Assembly (NCBI GenBank): GCA_900556395.1
Contig: USOQ01000040.1
Coordinates: 1 to 25,230, forward strand
Direction: 5' to 3'
Source: Candidatus Segatella caccae
GTDB lineage: Bacteria > Bacteroidota > Bacteroidia > Bacteroidales > Bacteroidaceae
Length of the DNA: 25,230 bases
Each line of letters begins with the position of its first letter. Within the stretch, counting starts at the first letter, position 1. Below are positions 15,933-24,654 of this stretch, piece after piece. A program made the translations under genes and the position numbers. The notes beneath the pieces are model-generated. The model ran no database searches and was not told the DNA's origin. It worked only from the letters and a program-made list of their open reading frames with translations.

Positions 15933-17780
15933 TTATAGTGGGAAACGCACCTCTACTTTGTATTCTTCGTTTTGTTTACTGACCGTGAGAACGGCTTGCA
16001 GGGCTTCAGTCCTCATCTTCAGCGTATCTTTGCCAATGCCCATCTTGCCCTGTGTGATAGGGTGTTCAGGGGATATGTCATTGGTGATGCAGAGGGAGGC
16101 CTGGTTGTTGCTTGCGTCCAGGGTCACGGTAATCATCTTGCTGTAGCCATACTTGATGGCATTCGATACACTCTCTTGAATGATGCGGTATACTTCTAAT
16201 GCAGTTCGGCTTGGGAGATTCAGTTTCTCAAACGAACGGCTGACGAATGGCTTGACGATAGTGCCAATCTCAGCGCTCATCGACTGGCAATAGGTGTATA
16301 CCAACTCAGGGAGTGTGGCATTGTCGAAACGTGGTGGTATCAACTCGTGTGAGAGGCGGCGCACATCGTTTCCTACGTTTTTGAGCAAGTGTTCTGCAGC
16401 TTCCTTGTCGGTCTGCATCATGATGTTGACGGCGAGAATGTCGTTGCATACACCGTCGTGCAGTTCCTTAGCAAGTCGCTTGCGCTCTGTCTCCACTCCA
16501 TTGATATAGGAAGTTTTCTCGGTCAACTCGGCACGTTGCTTCTCCAACTTTCTACGGTAGAGAATGATAAGAATGGCGATGAGCAGGATGATGATGGCGA
16601 TGGTAAGACAGAGAATACGGATGTAGAGCAGACTCTGCTCGTGGTTCATCTTTTCTATTTGTACCTCTTTCTCCAAGGTCTTGTATTTGACGTTGAATTC
16701 GCTCAGTTGCTTGTCGATGTCGCTTAGTTTCAATGAGTCAGCTTTCTGATAGGCTGCTTTCATGGTGCTGTAAGCTTCGTGTGTCTTGCCCATGTTGTTG
16801 AGGCACTCGGCTTGAGTGGCAAAGAGTTTGTCTTGTGGCATCGCCATGTTGACATTGTTGAATCTGCTGATGCTGTCAAGCAAGATGTACTGCTCGGCGT
16901 ATTTCTTCTGTTTGCCCAACATTTGCGCCTTGATCTCCAGGATGCCAAGTATGCCGTTGCTGGTAGGACCCAAGCCGTGGCAAGCCTCGTCAGCGTAAGC
17001 CATATAGTGCATCACGGAATCTGTCTTTCCCAAAGACAAGTATGATTTGAGTAAAGGTGACAGATATTTAAGGGTCAGCACATTGTAGTTGGCTTCTTTT
17101 ACCATACCCCAGAGAGGGGTGAGAAAGTCGATGCTCTTTTGATATAAGCCTTGTCGCATGAATATGGCACCCTTGTTGGCGTGGGCAGACAGTCTTTCGA
17201 TGGTGTCATTGGTGGCTATCGCCTTGTTTTCAGCCTTGTCGGAGTATTCGATGGCTTCACGGTATCTCTTTTGTTCGTTGAAGAGTACGGAGATGCAGTT
17301 GTTCAAGTATATCTCGTATTCTGTGTTCTGACTCTCTATGGCTGTTTCCAATCCCTTCTTGTAGTAAAAGAGTGAGGAGTCGAGGTCGCCCAGTCTTCGG
17401 TAGCAGATGCCCAGCGAGCCGCACATCCCCATCATACCTTCTTCGTCCTTGATTTTCTCAGCGAACAGTATGCCGTTCTTGCCTATGGCAGTTGCTTCTT
17501 TCAACTTTCCGAGGTCGACGAGTGCTGTGGTCTTCTCGCAGGTAAGCCAACTGCGAGTAGTGTCGGCGCAGTTCATTTGAAGTGCGCTATCGATAAGGGT
17601 AATTGTATATTTTTTGTCGCCAGCGGCATTGTGGTTTATTGCTTCAAGGAACAGGGCATACGCCTTCTGCTCATCACCTGCTTTGTGGTTGGAACAGGCG
17701 GAGAAGAGTGTCAATATAGGTAGCATGACGAATAGCCATGCCAATAGGGAGGTTGGATGCTTGGATGTCATTATAGTCAC
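15933..17780 (-). CDS. TPR-containing sensor histidine kinase (HisKA_3 type)
   Basis: A membrane sensor kinase of 615 residues that would phosphorylate the downstream response regulator. The order is: a hydrophobic signal ending in LFSAC (Cys29), a possible lipobox; a periplasmic TPR array (about 35-370; for example LGICYRRLGDLDSSLFYYKK and the EAIEYSDKA helices); a coiled-coil stretch; one membrane helix (about 388-408); a HisKA_3 dimerisation domain with the phospho-acceptor His441 in AKELHDGVCND; and a HATPase domain with N-box QESVSNAIKYG (Asn540) and glycine-rich GKMGIGKDTLKMRTEAL. The usual DNG of the G1 box reads TNDIS, so ATP binding may be altered. The architecture is common in Bacteroidota, where the TPR part is thought to sense protein or envelope signals. 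ATG 17771 is an alternative start three codons in. Confidence 0.92.
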   Translation of the reverse strand: MTIMTSKHPTSLLAWLFVMLPILTLFSACSNHKAGDEQKAYALFLEAINHNAAGDKKYTITLIDSALQMNCADTTRSWLTCEKTTALVDLGKLKEATAIGKNGILFAEKIKDEEGMMGMCGSLGICYRRLGDLDSSLFYYKKGLETAIESQNTEYEIYLNNCISVLFNEQKRYREAIEYSDKAENKAIATNDTIERLSAHANKGAIFMRQGLYQKSIDFLTPLWGMVKEANYNVLTLKYLSPLLKSYLSLGKTDSVMHYMAYADEACHGLGPTSNGILGILEIKAQMLGKQKKYAEQYILLDSISRFNNVNMAMPQDKLFATQAECLNNMGKTHEAYSTMKAAYQKADSLKLSDIDKQLSEFNVKYKTLEKEVQIEKMNHEQSLLYIRILCLTIAIIILLIAILIILYRRKLEKQRAELTEKTSYINGVETERKRLAKELHDGVCNDILAVNIMMQTDKEAAEHLLKNVGNDVRRLSHELIPPRFDNATLPELVYTYCQSMSAEIGTIVKPFVSRSFEKLNLPSRTALEVYRIIQESVSNAIKYGYSKMITVTLDASNNQASLCITNDISPEHPITQGKMGIGKDTLKMRTEALQAVLTVSKQNEEYKVEVRFPL

Positions 17781-17802
17781 AGTTTACGTTGCATTTACTT
17801 TG

Positions 17803-17810
17803 CAAAGATA
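17803..17810 (-). promoter_or_regulatory. -7 box of the two-component operon promoter
   Basis: The minus strand reads TATCTTTG, an exact TAnnTTTG box, 22 nt before the kinase start. No TTTG box is visible at the usual distance. Confidence 0.55.
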
Positions 17811-17892
17811 ATAAAAAAAGAATTGAAAGTATATTTTTCTGCGATTGAATATTTAAAGGAAGGTGTCCTTTTTCTGTAACTCGGGCTTCAAA

Positions 17893-17932
17893 CTACGGAA
17901 AACCATAGGTGTAAGGCTATGGAATAGCGTAG
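17893..17932. other. Interrupted hairpin in the divergent intergenic region
   Basis: The outer arms CTACG (17893-17897) and CGTAG (17928-17932) and the inner arms CCATAG (17903-17908) and CTATGG (17917-17922) are separated by symmetrical 5-nt internal loops. There is no U-tract, so this is not a terminator. It lies about 100 nt before the next gene and could be an operator or leader structure. No confident promoter for that gene was found. Confidence 0.4.
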
Positions 17933-18034
17933 AATTTTAGGGAAAAGATGGATTTTATGTCAAACGTGAAGACTTTCATCTTATTTTGTCTTACCTTTAC
18001 GTCTCAAATTTTTAAACTAACATGATATTTTAAT

Positions 18035-19264
18035 ATGGAAAATGAAGAAAAAGAACAGTTGGCTATCCGCAGAGAAGCTTTGAAGGGATATGATAATTTT
18101 TTGTTGTCAATAGGATTCTTCTTTACATTTGTGGTGTTGGAGAGAGGACTGTTTGTGATAGATGTTATCCTCATTGCCCTTGGCGCTTATTTTGCCGTGA
18201 AGCGTTCTGCTGGTATTCGCAACGAAGTGATTGCATCATGGGTGAAGAGTAGTGGAATGTTGCTGGCTGCTTATGGCGTGGCAGGTATTGTAGCTACCTT
18301 GTCCTTTGGTGTTGTTTGGGGAGGGGGATTGGCTGGCCTTATTGTGTTGATAGCGGGTTGCAAGCATCTTGGTGCTCTGCAGCAAGTTGGCAATTCTCTA
18401 TGTTCAAGAGGTATGTTGCAGTATTTGCGCTATTGGCAACAAACCTATATTCTGTGGTCTGTCATCGCTTTTTTGGTGAAGGATACGTCTTCGGTTGTAT
18501 ATATCAGTTTGGCTCTTGCCATCTTGCTTGCTAAAAATCATGCAGGAATGCTCAATGATGTGAAGTTGATATTCTTTAGGTCTGTTGGTGCGGAATGGAG
18601 TGCTCCTGAAGATATGGAGGATAGTCATTATTGTGACGAGAAGAAGGTTCTGTGTGTAGGAGGTGTGGTGCTTGGTATTCTTTCGGTGCTGATAGCCGAC
18701 TCCCAACTGTCGATTTCTGTGTCTGGATTATGGGACGTCTTTAACAAGAACTTAGGCGGACCGGCTTTGGTAAGTCCCATACTCTTTGTCGTCATGTTCC
18801 TTCTTTATGAGCGTATTGATCGTTTCGTATTGAAAGTGGATAAGGGGGATAAGTCGTATGTGCGTAGTGGCAATATGCGACTTTTAGGGTCTGTAGCCTT
18901 GGGTCTTTGGTCTTTCTTATGCTTGCTTTTTGGCGAGGACGCCAATGTGTATCTTATAGCTTCCTTCTGTGTGATCTTGTGTGTCGTTTTCGCTTATGAG
19001 GATACTCCCAAGGAGGCGCGTTGGCGTAAGATCGTTTTCCAAGCTGTGGCTGCAGGTATTTCTTACATGGCAGGATTCTCCATTGTCGGAGTGCTGATCC
19101 TGTTGGGCTCATTGATGTTTCTCTTCAAGTTGATGAAGTTTGAGTTGCATGATATGTTCAGCTTTGGTAATTCTGTACAGGGATGGACCAATAAGGGCAA
19201 TTTCCATATCATCAATACTGTCACGGGATTGGATGAGGATGGAAACCGTTGGGTTGTGAAATAA
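18035..19264 (+). CDS. Polytopic inner-membrane protein of unknown function
   Basis: A 409-residue protein not matched to any family by eye. It has a short charged N-terminus (MENEEKEQLAIRREALKGYD), then roughly nine to eleven hydrophobic helices in two blocks (about 24-180 and 205-375). The blocks are separated by a polar segment (VGAEWSAPEDMEDSHYCDEKK, near 190-210). A soluble C-terminal tail of about 30 residues (GNSVQGWTNKGNFHI...) follows. No transporter, channel or enzyme motif is visible, and there is no signal peptide. The lipoprotein gene follows after a 34-nt gap in the same direction with no terminator between, so the two are probably co-transcribed. Confidence 0.75.
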   Translation: MENEEKEQLAIRREALKGYDNFLLSIGFFFTFVVLERGLFVIDVILIALGAYFAVKRSAGIRNEVIASWVKSSGMLLAAYGVAGIVATLSFGVVWGGGLAGLIVLIAGCKHLGALQQVGNSLCSRGMLQYLRYWQQTYILWSVIAFLVKDTSSVVYISLALAILLAKNHAGMLNDVKLIFFRSVGAEWSAPEDMEDSHYCDEKKVLCVGGVVLGILSVLIADSQLSISVSGLWDVFNKNLGGPALVSPILFVVMFLLYERIDRFVLKVDKGDKSYVRSGNMRLLGSVALGLWSFLCLLFGEDANVYLIASFCVILCVVFAYEDTPKEARWRKIVFQAVAAGISYMAGFSIVGVLILLGSLMFLFKLMKFELHDMFSFGNSVQGWTNKGNFHIINTVTGLDEDGNRWVVK

Positions 19265-19298
19265 GTTTTTTAAAAATAATGATTTAATACTTGAATTT

Positions 19299-20570
19299 AT
19301 GAAGAAAATCTTTAGTTTCTGGGTATTGTGCCTGATGGCATTTGCTACCTCGGCATTGGTAAGTTGTAGCTCCGATGATAATGGAGACGAGTGGGGCGGA
19401 TTTAAGTTTGAGAATGTTCGTGACGGCAAACTGTCTGTTGCTGCGAATCAAACCTCTTCCGAAATCATCATGAAGGCATCCAAGGCTTATCGTGCTTATG
19501 TTTCAGCTACGTCTGATGGTTCGTCTACAGAAGAAATCAGTTGGCTGCATTATGAAGGCTCTCGCCTTGATGACGGAACCTGTCACATCAATATCCAGCT
19601 TGATAAGAACGATACAGGGAAAAGCCGTTCTGCATACATTATTATAGTATGTGACGACAAGACGGTGCCCATATTGATTACTCAGACTACTGAGAATAGC
19701 TCTAATGTTGGAGGAGATTCCGATGCAGATAATGGTGGAATTACGGCTCTCTTTACTATCACCAAAGAATGTTCTGTCATTACTGGTACTCATGTAGAGG
19801 ATGATGGGACGGAGACTTATGAGCTACAGTATCAGAATGGCAATTTGACGAGGTTCAAGCATGTGTTTCGTGATGAATTTGATAATGCTGACGATGACTA
19901 TTGTATTGAGACTACTACCGGAACAATCTTTCACTCGGGAACAAGCATTAAGATAGATTGGAATAGGAAATCTATCGATTATCCTTCTCAGAAGACAGAA
20001 GAGGATGTGGCAGACTTTAATGCCAAATTGGAGAAAGGCAGGGTTGTCAGTGGTACTATCTTCAAGTCATGGATGAAAGGCACAAGACCATTTGAGATAT
20101 CTTATAATACTGATGGTACGCTGAAGCAGATTCGTTATAATGACATCAGTGAGGCTGATGGCTCTGACGACTGGGACAACCATACTTTTGTTTGGGAAAA
20201 TGGTTATCTCACAAAGGTGAAGTGTGAAAGCATGGATGCAGTCTCTACATTCGCTTACGACAAGACAACAGCCATTCCTGCACCTTTTGATAAGGTTCTT
20301 GACCTGAATATGTTGCTGCTTTTGGAGGAGGCTGAGTTCTTTGATGCCACCAATGGTGAGATTTTGAATGTTTTGGCTATTGGTGGCAAGTTGGGCACTC
20401 GCTCCAAGGGATTGATTAAGGAGTATCACTGCGATTGGACAGAAGACACGCCTTTCACTCTCAAGATGACTTACAAGAAGTTGACCAGCAATGAGGTCAT
20501 TGTGGAAGTAAACCATTATGAAAATAATCAATTACGTTTTGGTTATAAGTGGACTATCAAGCGTTCTTGA
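19299..20570 (+). CDS. Lipoprotein with BACON-like domain and DUF4595-like region
   Basis: A 423-residue exported protein. The signal peptide ends in lipobox LVSC (Cys23), followed by the acidic run SSDDNGDE, which fits surface-exposed lipoproteins of this phylum. Residues about 40-130 form a beta-sandwich pattern resembling BACON domains (KLSVAANQTSSEIIMKA; WLHYEG; RSAYIIIVCDDKTVPILITQ). A Ser/Gly/Asp linker (NSSNVGGDSDADNGG) leads to a C-terminal half with Tyr/Trp-rich repeats such as YELQYQNGNLTRFKH, ISYNTDGTLKQIRYN and FVWENGYLTKVKCE, resembling DUF4595 lipoproteins. BACON domains are thought to bind glycans or mucin; binding here is not shown. It is probably in an operon with the preceding membrane protein. 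Confidence 0.82.
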   Translation: MKKIFSFWVLCLMAFATSALVSCSSDDNGDEWGGFKFENVRDGKLSVAANQTSSEIIMKASKAYRAYVSATSDGSSTEEISWLHYEGSRLDDGTCHINIQLDKNDTGKSRSAYIIIVCDDKTVPILITQTTENSSNVGGDSDADNGGITALFTITKECSVITGTHVEDDGTETYELQYQNGNLTRFKHVFRDEFDNADDDYCIETTTGTIFHSGTSIKIDWNRKSIDYPSQKTEEDVADFNAKLEKGRVVSGTIFKSWMKGTRPFEISYNTDGTLKQIRYNDISEADGSDDWDNHTFVWENGYLTKVKCESMDAVSTFAYDKTTAIPAPFDKVLDLNMLLLLEEAEFFDATNGEILNVLAIGGKLGTRSKGLIKEYHCDWTEDTPFTLKMTYKKLTSNEVIVEVNHYENNQLRFGYKWTIKRS

Positions 20571-20594
20571 TCAATTAGCAAGAAATGAAATATG

Positions 20595-20634
20595 AAAAAG
20601 CGGACATTGGACTCAAGCCCAATGTCCGCTTTTT
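20595..20634 (+). terminator. Terminator after the BACON-like lipoprotein gene
   Basis: A perfect 16-bp stem (20595-20610 with 20619-20634), an 8-nt loop, and a TTTTT end. It is strong and begins 25 nt past the stop. Confidence 0.9.
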
Positions 20635-20639
20635 GAGTA

Positions 20640-20921
20640 ATAAAAGCTGATAGTTGTTTCTCTATACCCAGTACCACTTTTTTGTGTAGCTTAACTGGTA
20701 CTGGAGTTTCACATTGGTGGTACAGGAGTGTCGGTTGTCTAACACCATTGTAACACTTGTGTGGTATAGGCCTGGTATTCTGATAGATGTAATCCTAATA
20801 TTGATTGAAGTCCATTTTGTTCCAAACTGACAGTCCAATCAAATCGTGTGAGAACTTTTTTCTCATGATGCTCACACTTTTGAGGTCACCTCATCAGAGA
20901 CAACTGAGATTGTCCATTTTT
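20640..20921. other. Gene-free region with short inverted and direct repeats
   Basis: No coding sequence seen. CCAGTACCA (20668-20676) and TGGTACTGG (20696-20704) form a 9-bp inverted repeat with a 19-nt loop. GGTACTGGAGT (20697-20707) recurs as GGTACAGGAGT (20719-20729). TTGATTG (20801-20807) and CAATCAA (20836-20842) form a weaker inverted repeat. None has the U-tract expected of a terminator for the leftward fic gene. Confidence 0.4.
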
Positions 20922-22103
20922 TCACATTGATTTGACACACTCATCATACACCGCTAACCCTTTCACGGTCAGAAGATATTTCTGGCGAGGATGATGTGGC
21001 GAGTTTGGATAAAGCAAACGTACATATCCCTCACTAATAGCCGGCTTCAGATAAAGGTTTTGAAAATTGTCTCTTCCCTTTAATTCCAAAGCATCCATCA
21101 TACTCTTCACTGATAACTCTTGATTTCCAATTACAATAATCAGCCGTTTGATATTAGCATTATCCGTGGGTAGCTTGTCCTGTACTTGCCCCGTACTTGT
21201 CCCGTGCTTATACTCCTCTTGCAGATTGCTTGTTCCACCTGCAAGATTCTGCTGCACTTTCCATTCGTCTGTTGCATGGATGTGAAGGTAACGGTTACGC
21301 AAATCCCATTTATCTCCCAACAACAGATTTCGGAAGAAACGTTCCAAATATACAGAGGTATAATCAATTCCTTTCAGAGCATTCTTATAATTTGCACGAA
21401 CCAAGGCATTACGGAAATACCATGAGTGCCGAGCAAAAAGACTATTATCTACCTTGAAGCCTATTGATCGAAGATAGAGAATTGTGAATACTGCCGTCGT
21501 TCTAATATTGCCTTCGCAGAAAGCATGAATCTGCCACAGACCAGAAACAAATCGAGTGATGTGTTCCACCATGGCGTCAGGTGATATTCCTTTATAGCTA
21601 AACTCCTTCTCATGACTGATATCATAGTCAATGGCTCTTCTCAAATCCTCCCAGTTCAAATAGTTTACTGTGTCACCATCAAGTACCCATTCACGTTTTG
21701 TGATGTCATAGTCACGCAGTTTCCCTGCATGCTTGAACACGCCATCAAAAACTCTCCGATGGACAGAGATATAACCACCCATGCTAAAGTCCAATGTCTG
21801 CGATGAAAGAATCTTAGTGATATTAGCCGAAACCTTATCCGCCTCCAACTTCTCGTCATCGTCTGGTTCGCGCAGAGTTTTCGACTGGTAATAACTATTT
21901 ATCAATTCACGTGCTTCATCAATATCAATCTCGCCTTCAATGTGTTTACAAGCCGTAGCCTTTAGATAATCAGAAGTCTGCAACCCATCCACTGCCTGCA
22001 ACCCGATTGCAGTCTGCCAAATGGATGCTTTCTCCTTTTGGCTCGGCTCTCCTTGACGTATGTATTCATCGAAGTCGGTGTAATTTTGTTTGATATTACT
22101 CAT
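20922..22103 (-). CDS. Fic-family protein with N-terminal VbhA-like antitoxin domain
   Basis: Fic enzymes transfer AMP (or other phosphate-containing groups) to target proteins. The 393-residue protein has an N-terminal helical region (about 29-70) that lines up with the VbhA antitoxin. At the site of VbhA's inhibitory S-x3-E-G it reads Leu35-QAV-Asp39-Gly40, so both key residues are changed. The Fic core (about 110-260) has the catalytic motif HAFCEGNIR (193-201) with catalytic His193, Glu197 and Arg201. The second arginine of the canonical motif is replaced (RTTAVF), as in other family members of the HAFxEGNTRTTAVF type. A C-terminal winged-helix-like region (about 315-393) follows. It lies 54 nt downstream of the GmrSD-like gene and is probably co-transcribed with it. 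The target is unknown. Confidence 0.9.
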   Translation of the reverse strand: MSNIKQNYTDFDEYIRQGEPSQKEKASIWQTAIGLQAVDGLQTSDYLKATACKHIEGEIDIDEARELINSYYQSKTLREPDDDEKLEADKVSANITKILSSQTLDFSMGGYISVHRRVFDGVFKHAGKLRDYDITKREWVLDGDTVNYLNWEDLRRAIDYDISHEKEFSYKGISPDAMVEHITRFVSGLWQIHAFCEGNIRTTAVFTILYLRSIGFKVDNSLFARHSWYFRNALVRANYKNALKGIDYTSVYLERFFRNLLLGDKWDLRNRYLHIHATDEWKVQQNLAGGTSNLQEEYKHGTSTGQVQDKLPTDNANIKRLIIVIGNQELSVKSMMDALELKGRDNFQNLYLKPAISEGYVRLLYPNSPHHPRQKYLLTVKGLAVYDECVKSM

Positions 22104-22157
22104 AGAGAATGTCCTTTAATTTAAATCTCATAGATTGAACTCTCTACATTTCCACAT

Positions 22158-23990
22158 CTATAGATCTGGAAATCTAAACATGTCCATTAGTTGTTGTATC
22201 AAAGTTTTGGATCTATGCTTAATATTCTCGATAGTCCATGCGTCTAACTTGGCTATTTCATTGTTAATGTCAAGTCCATTCTTGTAACCAATAAACCGCT
22301 TGCCATCTTTGCTCTGACGGTCACGCTTCTCTAAGAAAGACTTGTTACCCAAAGTGCTGTTATAGCCTGTAATTGTCAGATTACCTATCTTATGTGTGTA
22401 TTCGTTTAGATACTTTCTTGCAAGTTCTGTATCTCCACTTGCAACCATATCTACCCAACTTTGTGGTATATTCTCTCCTTCAGGGAAGATATGCTCAATA
22501 GTCCATACATACACATTCTTCGGAGTACGAGCCCAAAGGTCAGTCCATGTTTCTTGTGTCATGGCAGACTCTGCAATTTTGCAAAGCATATATCGGGCAG
22601 CACCAACATTTTCCTTATAAATGTCTCCTTGCAGACTTTTCTCAAACATTTCGTCTGTTGCACAATTATTAGCTGTACCCAATAACCTTATGATAGTATT
22701 GGTTACTTCTTTGCCTTTGGGCATTTCATCCTCTATATGGGCAATAATGTCCATGAAAATACGTGTAAGGTCACGAGTACTTGGGTAGTCCGTAACATTA
22801 CGTCTGACAAAATATTTATTCAACAACTCTATCAATGTGTTGATGTCAGAGTCAGTCAATTCTAATACCGATTTATGCTTCAATATATACATCAGAAGGA
22901 GATAAGAAGGTGCACCTTGAATGTGGTCAAGGTCTTCCAAGTTCTTTCTGTATGGATTTTCGTCTTGTTCTTGCAGTATTAAACACGAATAATATTGTCC
23001 GCATTTTAGAATGTCTGTAAGAAACGAATTGAGGTCTTTGTTTATCAGTTTCTCAAAGATATTGAGCAAATTGGATTTTGTCGCAACTACTCCAAGAGGA
23101 TCTTTCTTTCTGTCGTTATCGCTACGGAAAGGATCGTTCAAAGTACGTTTAAATGCATTGTAATACTGACGAAAGAAACGTTCTTGGGTTCCATAGTCAT
23201 CCGAAAGATACGCCAAAAGTTGCTGCCAACGATTGAAGCAATCGTCCGTTGTGAGATGACTGTATTCAGCCCTTGCCATAATGAGATTTTTCATCAAGTC
23301 GATGGCTGTAAGTGGGGTTCCTCGATTGTTTAGCGACTCAAACAACACATAAGCATCCGAATGAGTGGACACCTCCATCTTGACAAGCATTGCCTGCTTC
23401 AGTTTGTCAAACTTGTCTAAAAGAAATGATACTTTTTCTTCTGGTGTCGTATTCTCCATTTCTTTGTCCATTAGCCAAAGGAAATGTTGATAGCAACGTG
23501 ACACTTTACGCACACCAAAGTATGGGTGTTTCATTGATGCCGACTTCTTCAAACCAAGTTCAGACATGATGAAATTGTAATCTTCCAAATTATTGTTCTG
23601 AACTTGAGGCACCAACTTCATTTCATTTGGAGACAGACCGCTTTTCAACGACTTTCGCAATGCCGGAAGAATATCCTCGTCATCTTCATCCATGAAGTTT
23701 TTATAATCCCTCAAGCGGGTATAGATGGCAGCTAAAAACAGACTAACAGTAGTAAGTCTTTGTTGTCCATCAATCACTTCCATATATGGGTTAATCGAAT
23801 CACCCAAAGGAATACAGATGATAGAACCGATAAAATATTCGGGATTGTTCTCGCTGATATCGTCATAGAGAGCATCCCATTCTCTGTAACTCCATGTATA
23901 TTCACGCTGATACTTCGGAATGGAATAGTAGAACTTTCCATCCGAAGCGAATATCTCATAAATATGGTATTTGTCTACCCTTTGTATCAT
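22158..23990 (-). CDS. GmrSD-like DUF262/DUF1524 protein (modification-dependent restriction)
   Basis: A 610-residue single-chain protein of the GmrSD type. The DUF262 N-terminal domain carries IPKYQREYTW (24-33) and the signature VIDGQQRLTT (72-81), tied to nucleotide binding and hydrolysis. The C-terminal DUF1524 domain is a His-Me finger nuclease with His500 in WTIEHIFPE, Asn near 537 in IGNLT and GNKSF near 548-552. Characterised GmrSD proteins cut phage DNA containing glucosylated hydroxymethylcytosine; other members of this broad family have different or unknown specificity. It is complete, with an unbroken frame, in contrast to the decayed genes just upstream (26-nt gap). It likely acts in phage defence. 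Confidence 0.9.
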   Translation of the reverse strand: MIQRVDKYHIYEIFASDGKFYYSIPKYQREYTWSYREWDALYDDISENNPEYFIGSIICIPLGDSINPYMEVIDGQQRLTTVSLFLAAIYTRLRDYKNFMDEDDEDILPALRKSLKSGLSPNEMKLVPQVQNNNLEDYNFIMSELGLKKSASMKHPYFGVRKVSRCYQHFLWLMDKEMENTTPEEKVSFLLDKFDKLKQAMLVKMEVSTHSDAYVLFESLNNRGTPLTAIDLMKNLIMARAEYSHLTTDDCFNRWQQLLAYLSDDYGTQERFFRQYYNAFKRTLNDPFRSDNDRKKDPLGVVATKSNLLNIFEKLINKDLNSFLTDILKCGQYYSCLILQEQDENPYRKNLEDLDHIQGAPSYLLLMYILKHKSVLELTDSDINTLIELLNKYFVRRNVTDYPSTRDLTRIFMDIIAHIEDEMPKGKEVTNTIIRLLGTANNCATDEMFEKSLQGDIYKENVGAARYMLCKIAESAMTQETWTDLWARTPKNVYVWTIEHIFPEGENIPQSWVDMVASGDTELARKYLNEYTHKIGNLTITGYNSTLGNKSFLEKRDRQSKDGKRFIGYKNGLDINNEIAKLDAWTIENIKHRSKTLIQQLMDMFRFPDL

Positions 23991-24016
23991 AGTTCACTTA
24001 TTTGTATATATTAAAC

Positions 24017-24382
24017 TTAACTCAAGTAATGCTCAATCACAGATCTTTTACGATTTGTGCAACCTCTCATTACCTCTTGAGCCAAATCTATTTGCCTTTT
24101 GTATTCATAAATTTTATCTACTATTTGCTGCTGTTCTACAAGAGATATTGAAGGAATCTCATATCGCATAATGTTTTCTTTATTGCCTCTTGGCATTTTC
24201 ATGCCCCTTACATCAGTCATTACGAAATCAAAGAATCGCTGACGAGCCATAACATGGTAAACATATTCTGGTAGATGATCACGAGAATCAAGTCTTATGA
24301 CTAATACATCAGGACTACAACCACCATCTTTGTTTGCAAGCCAATTTTTTTAAAGATATGGGCGAATGTTAGACAACAGGAT
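24017..24382 (-). pseudogene. 3' fragment of a type I restriction specificity subunit (hsdS)
   Basis: HsdS subunits choose the DNA target of type I restriction-modification enzymes. Only the last part remains. The start is ILLSNIRPYL, then a frameshift at the A7 run (24345-24351, creating a TAA at 24350-24352). It continues in a shifted frame with NKDGGCSPDVLVIRL, YVYHVMARQRFFDF, GMKMPRGNKENIM and the final coiled-coil repeat (SLVEQQQIVDKIYEYKRQID), ending in TAA. These are typical of the end of a second target-recognition domain and the conserved C-terminal helix. The N-terminal domain and the hsdM and hsdR partners are absent from the window. The 77-codon frame from ATG 24250 is part of this remnant, not a separate gene. 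Confidence 0.8.
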
Positions 24383-24635
24383 CGCCGAGAGGTATTTGTC
24401 TTTGTCAACATACTGCCAATTGATCACTTTACCAAGAGAGCGTTTGAGCATCATGTCGAGCCAGATGCGAGTGGAGTGACCATTGCCCTCCATGAAACGA
24501 TGGCATACGTTCATCTCAACATACTTTTCTATGATATGCTAAAAAGAGTCTTCTGGCATATTCTACGGCAACGAGCGCCGCTTCAAGATACAGCGAGTTG
24601 GCAAAGCGGAAGCCTTCTTTAGCTATAGTTGTCAT
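24383..24635 (-). pseudogene. Decayed fic gene fragment fused to the hsdS remnant
   Basis: Remnant of a second, unrelated-type Fic protein of about 195-200 residues. Visible pieces are KEGFRFANSLYLEA, then a frameshift near 24570, then MPEDSF followed by an in-frame TAG (24540-24542, CTA on the plus strand), then IIEKYVEMNVC. The Fic motif region is HRFMEGNGHSTRIWLDMMLK. The motif itself is damaged (HPF to HRF, GNGR to GNGH). After DKDKYLSA the frame passes without a break into the hsdS piece. The N-terminal third is missing: ATG 24635 opens inside the conserved region, 19 nt after the XRE gene. It is not functional. Confidence 0.78.
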
Positions 24636-24654
24636 AAATTAATTGAATCATGTT

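Noticed and set aside
24017..24250. Independent 77-residue gene
   Set aside because: The same frame continues upstream of its ATG with conserved HsdS residues, so it is the tail of a broken hsdS rather than a small gene.
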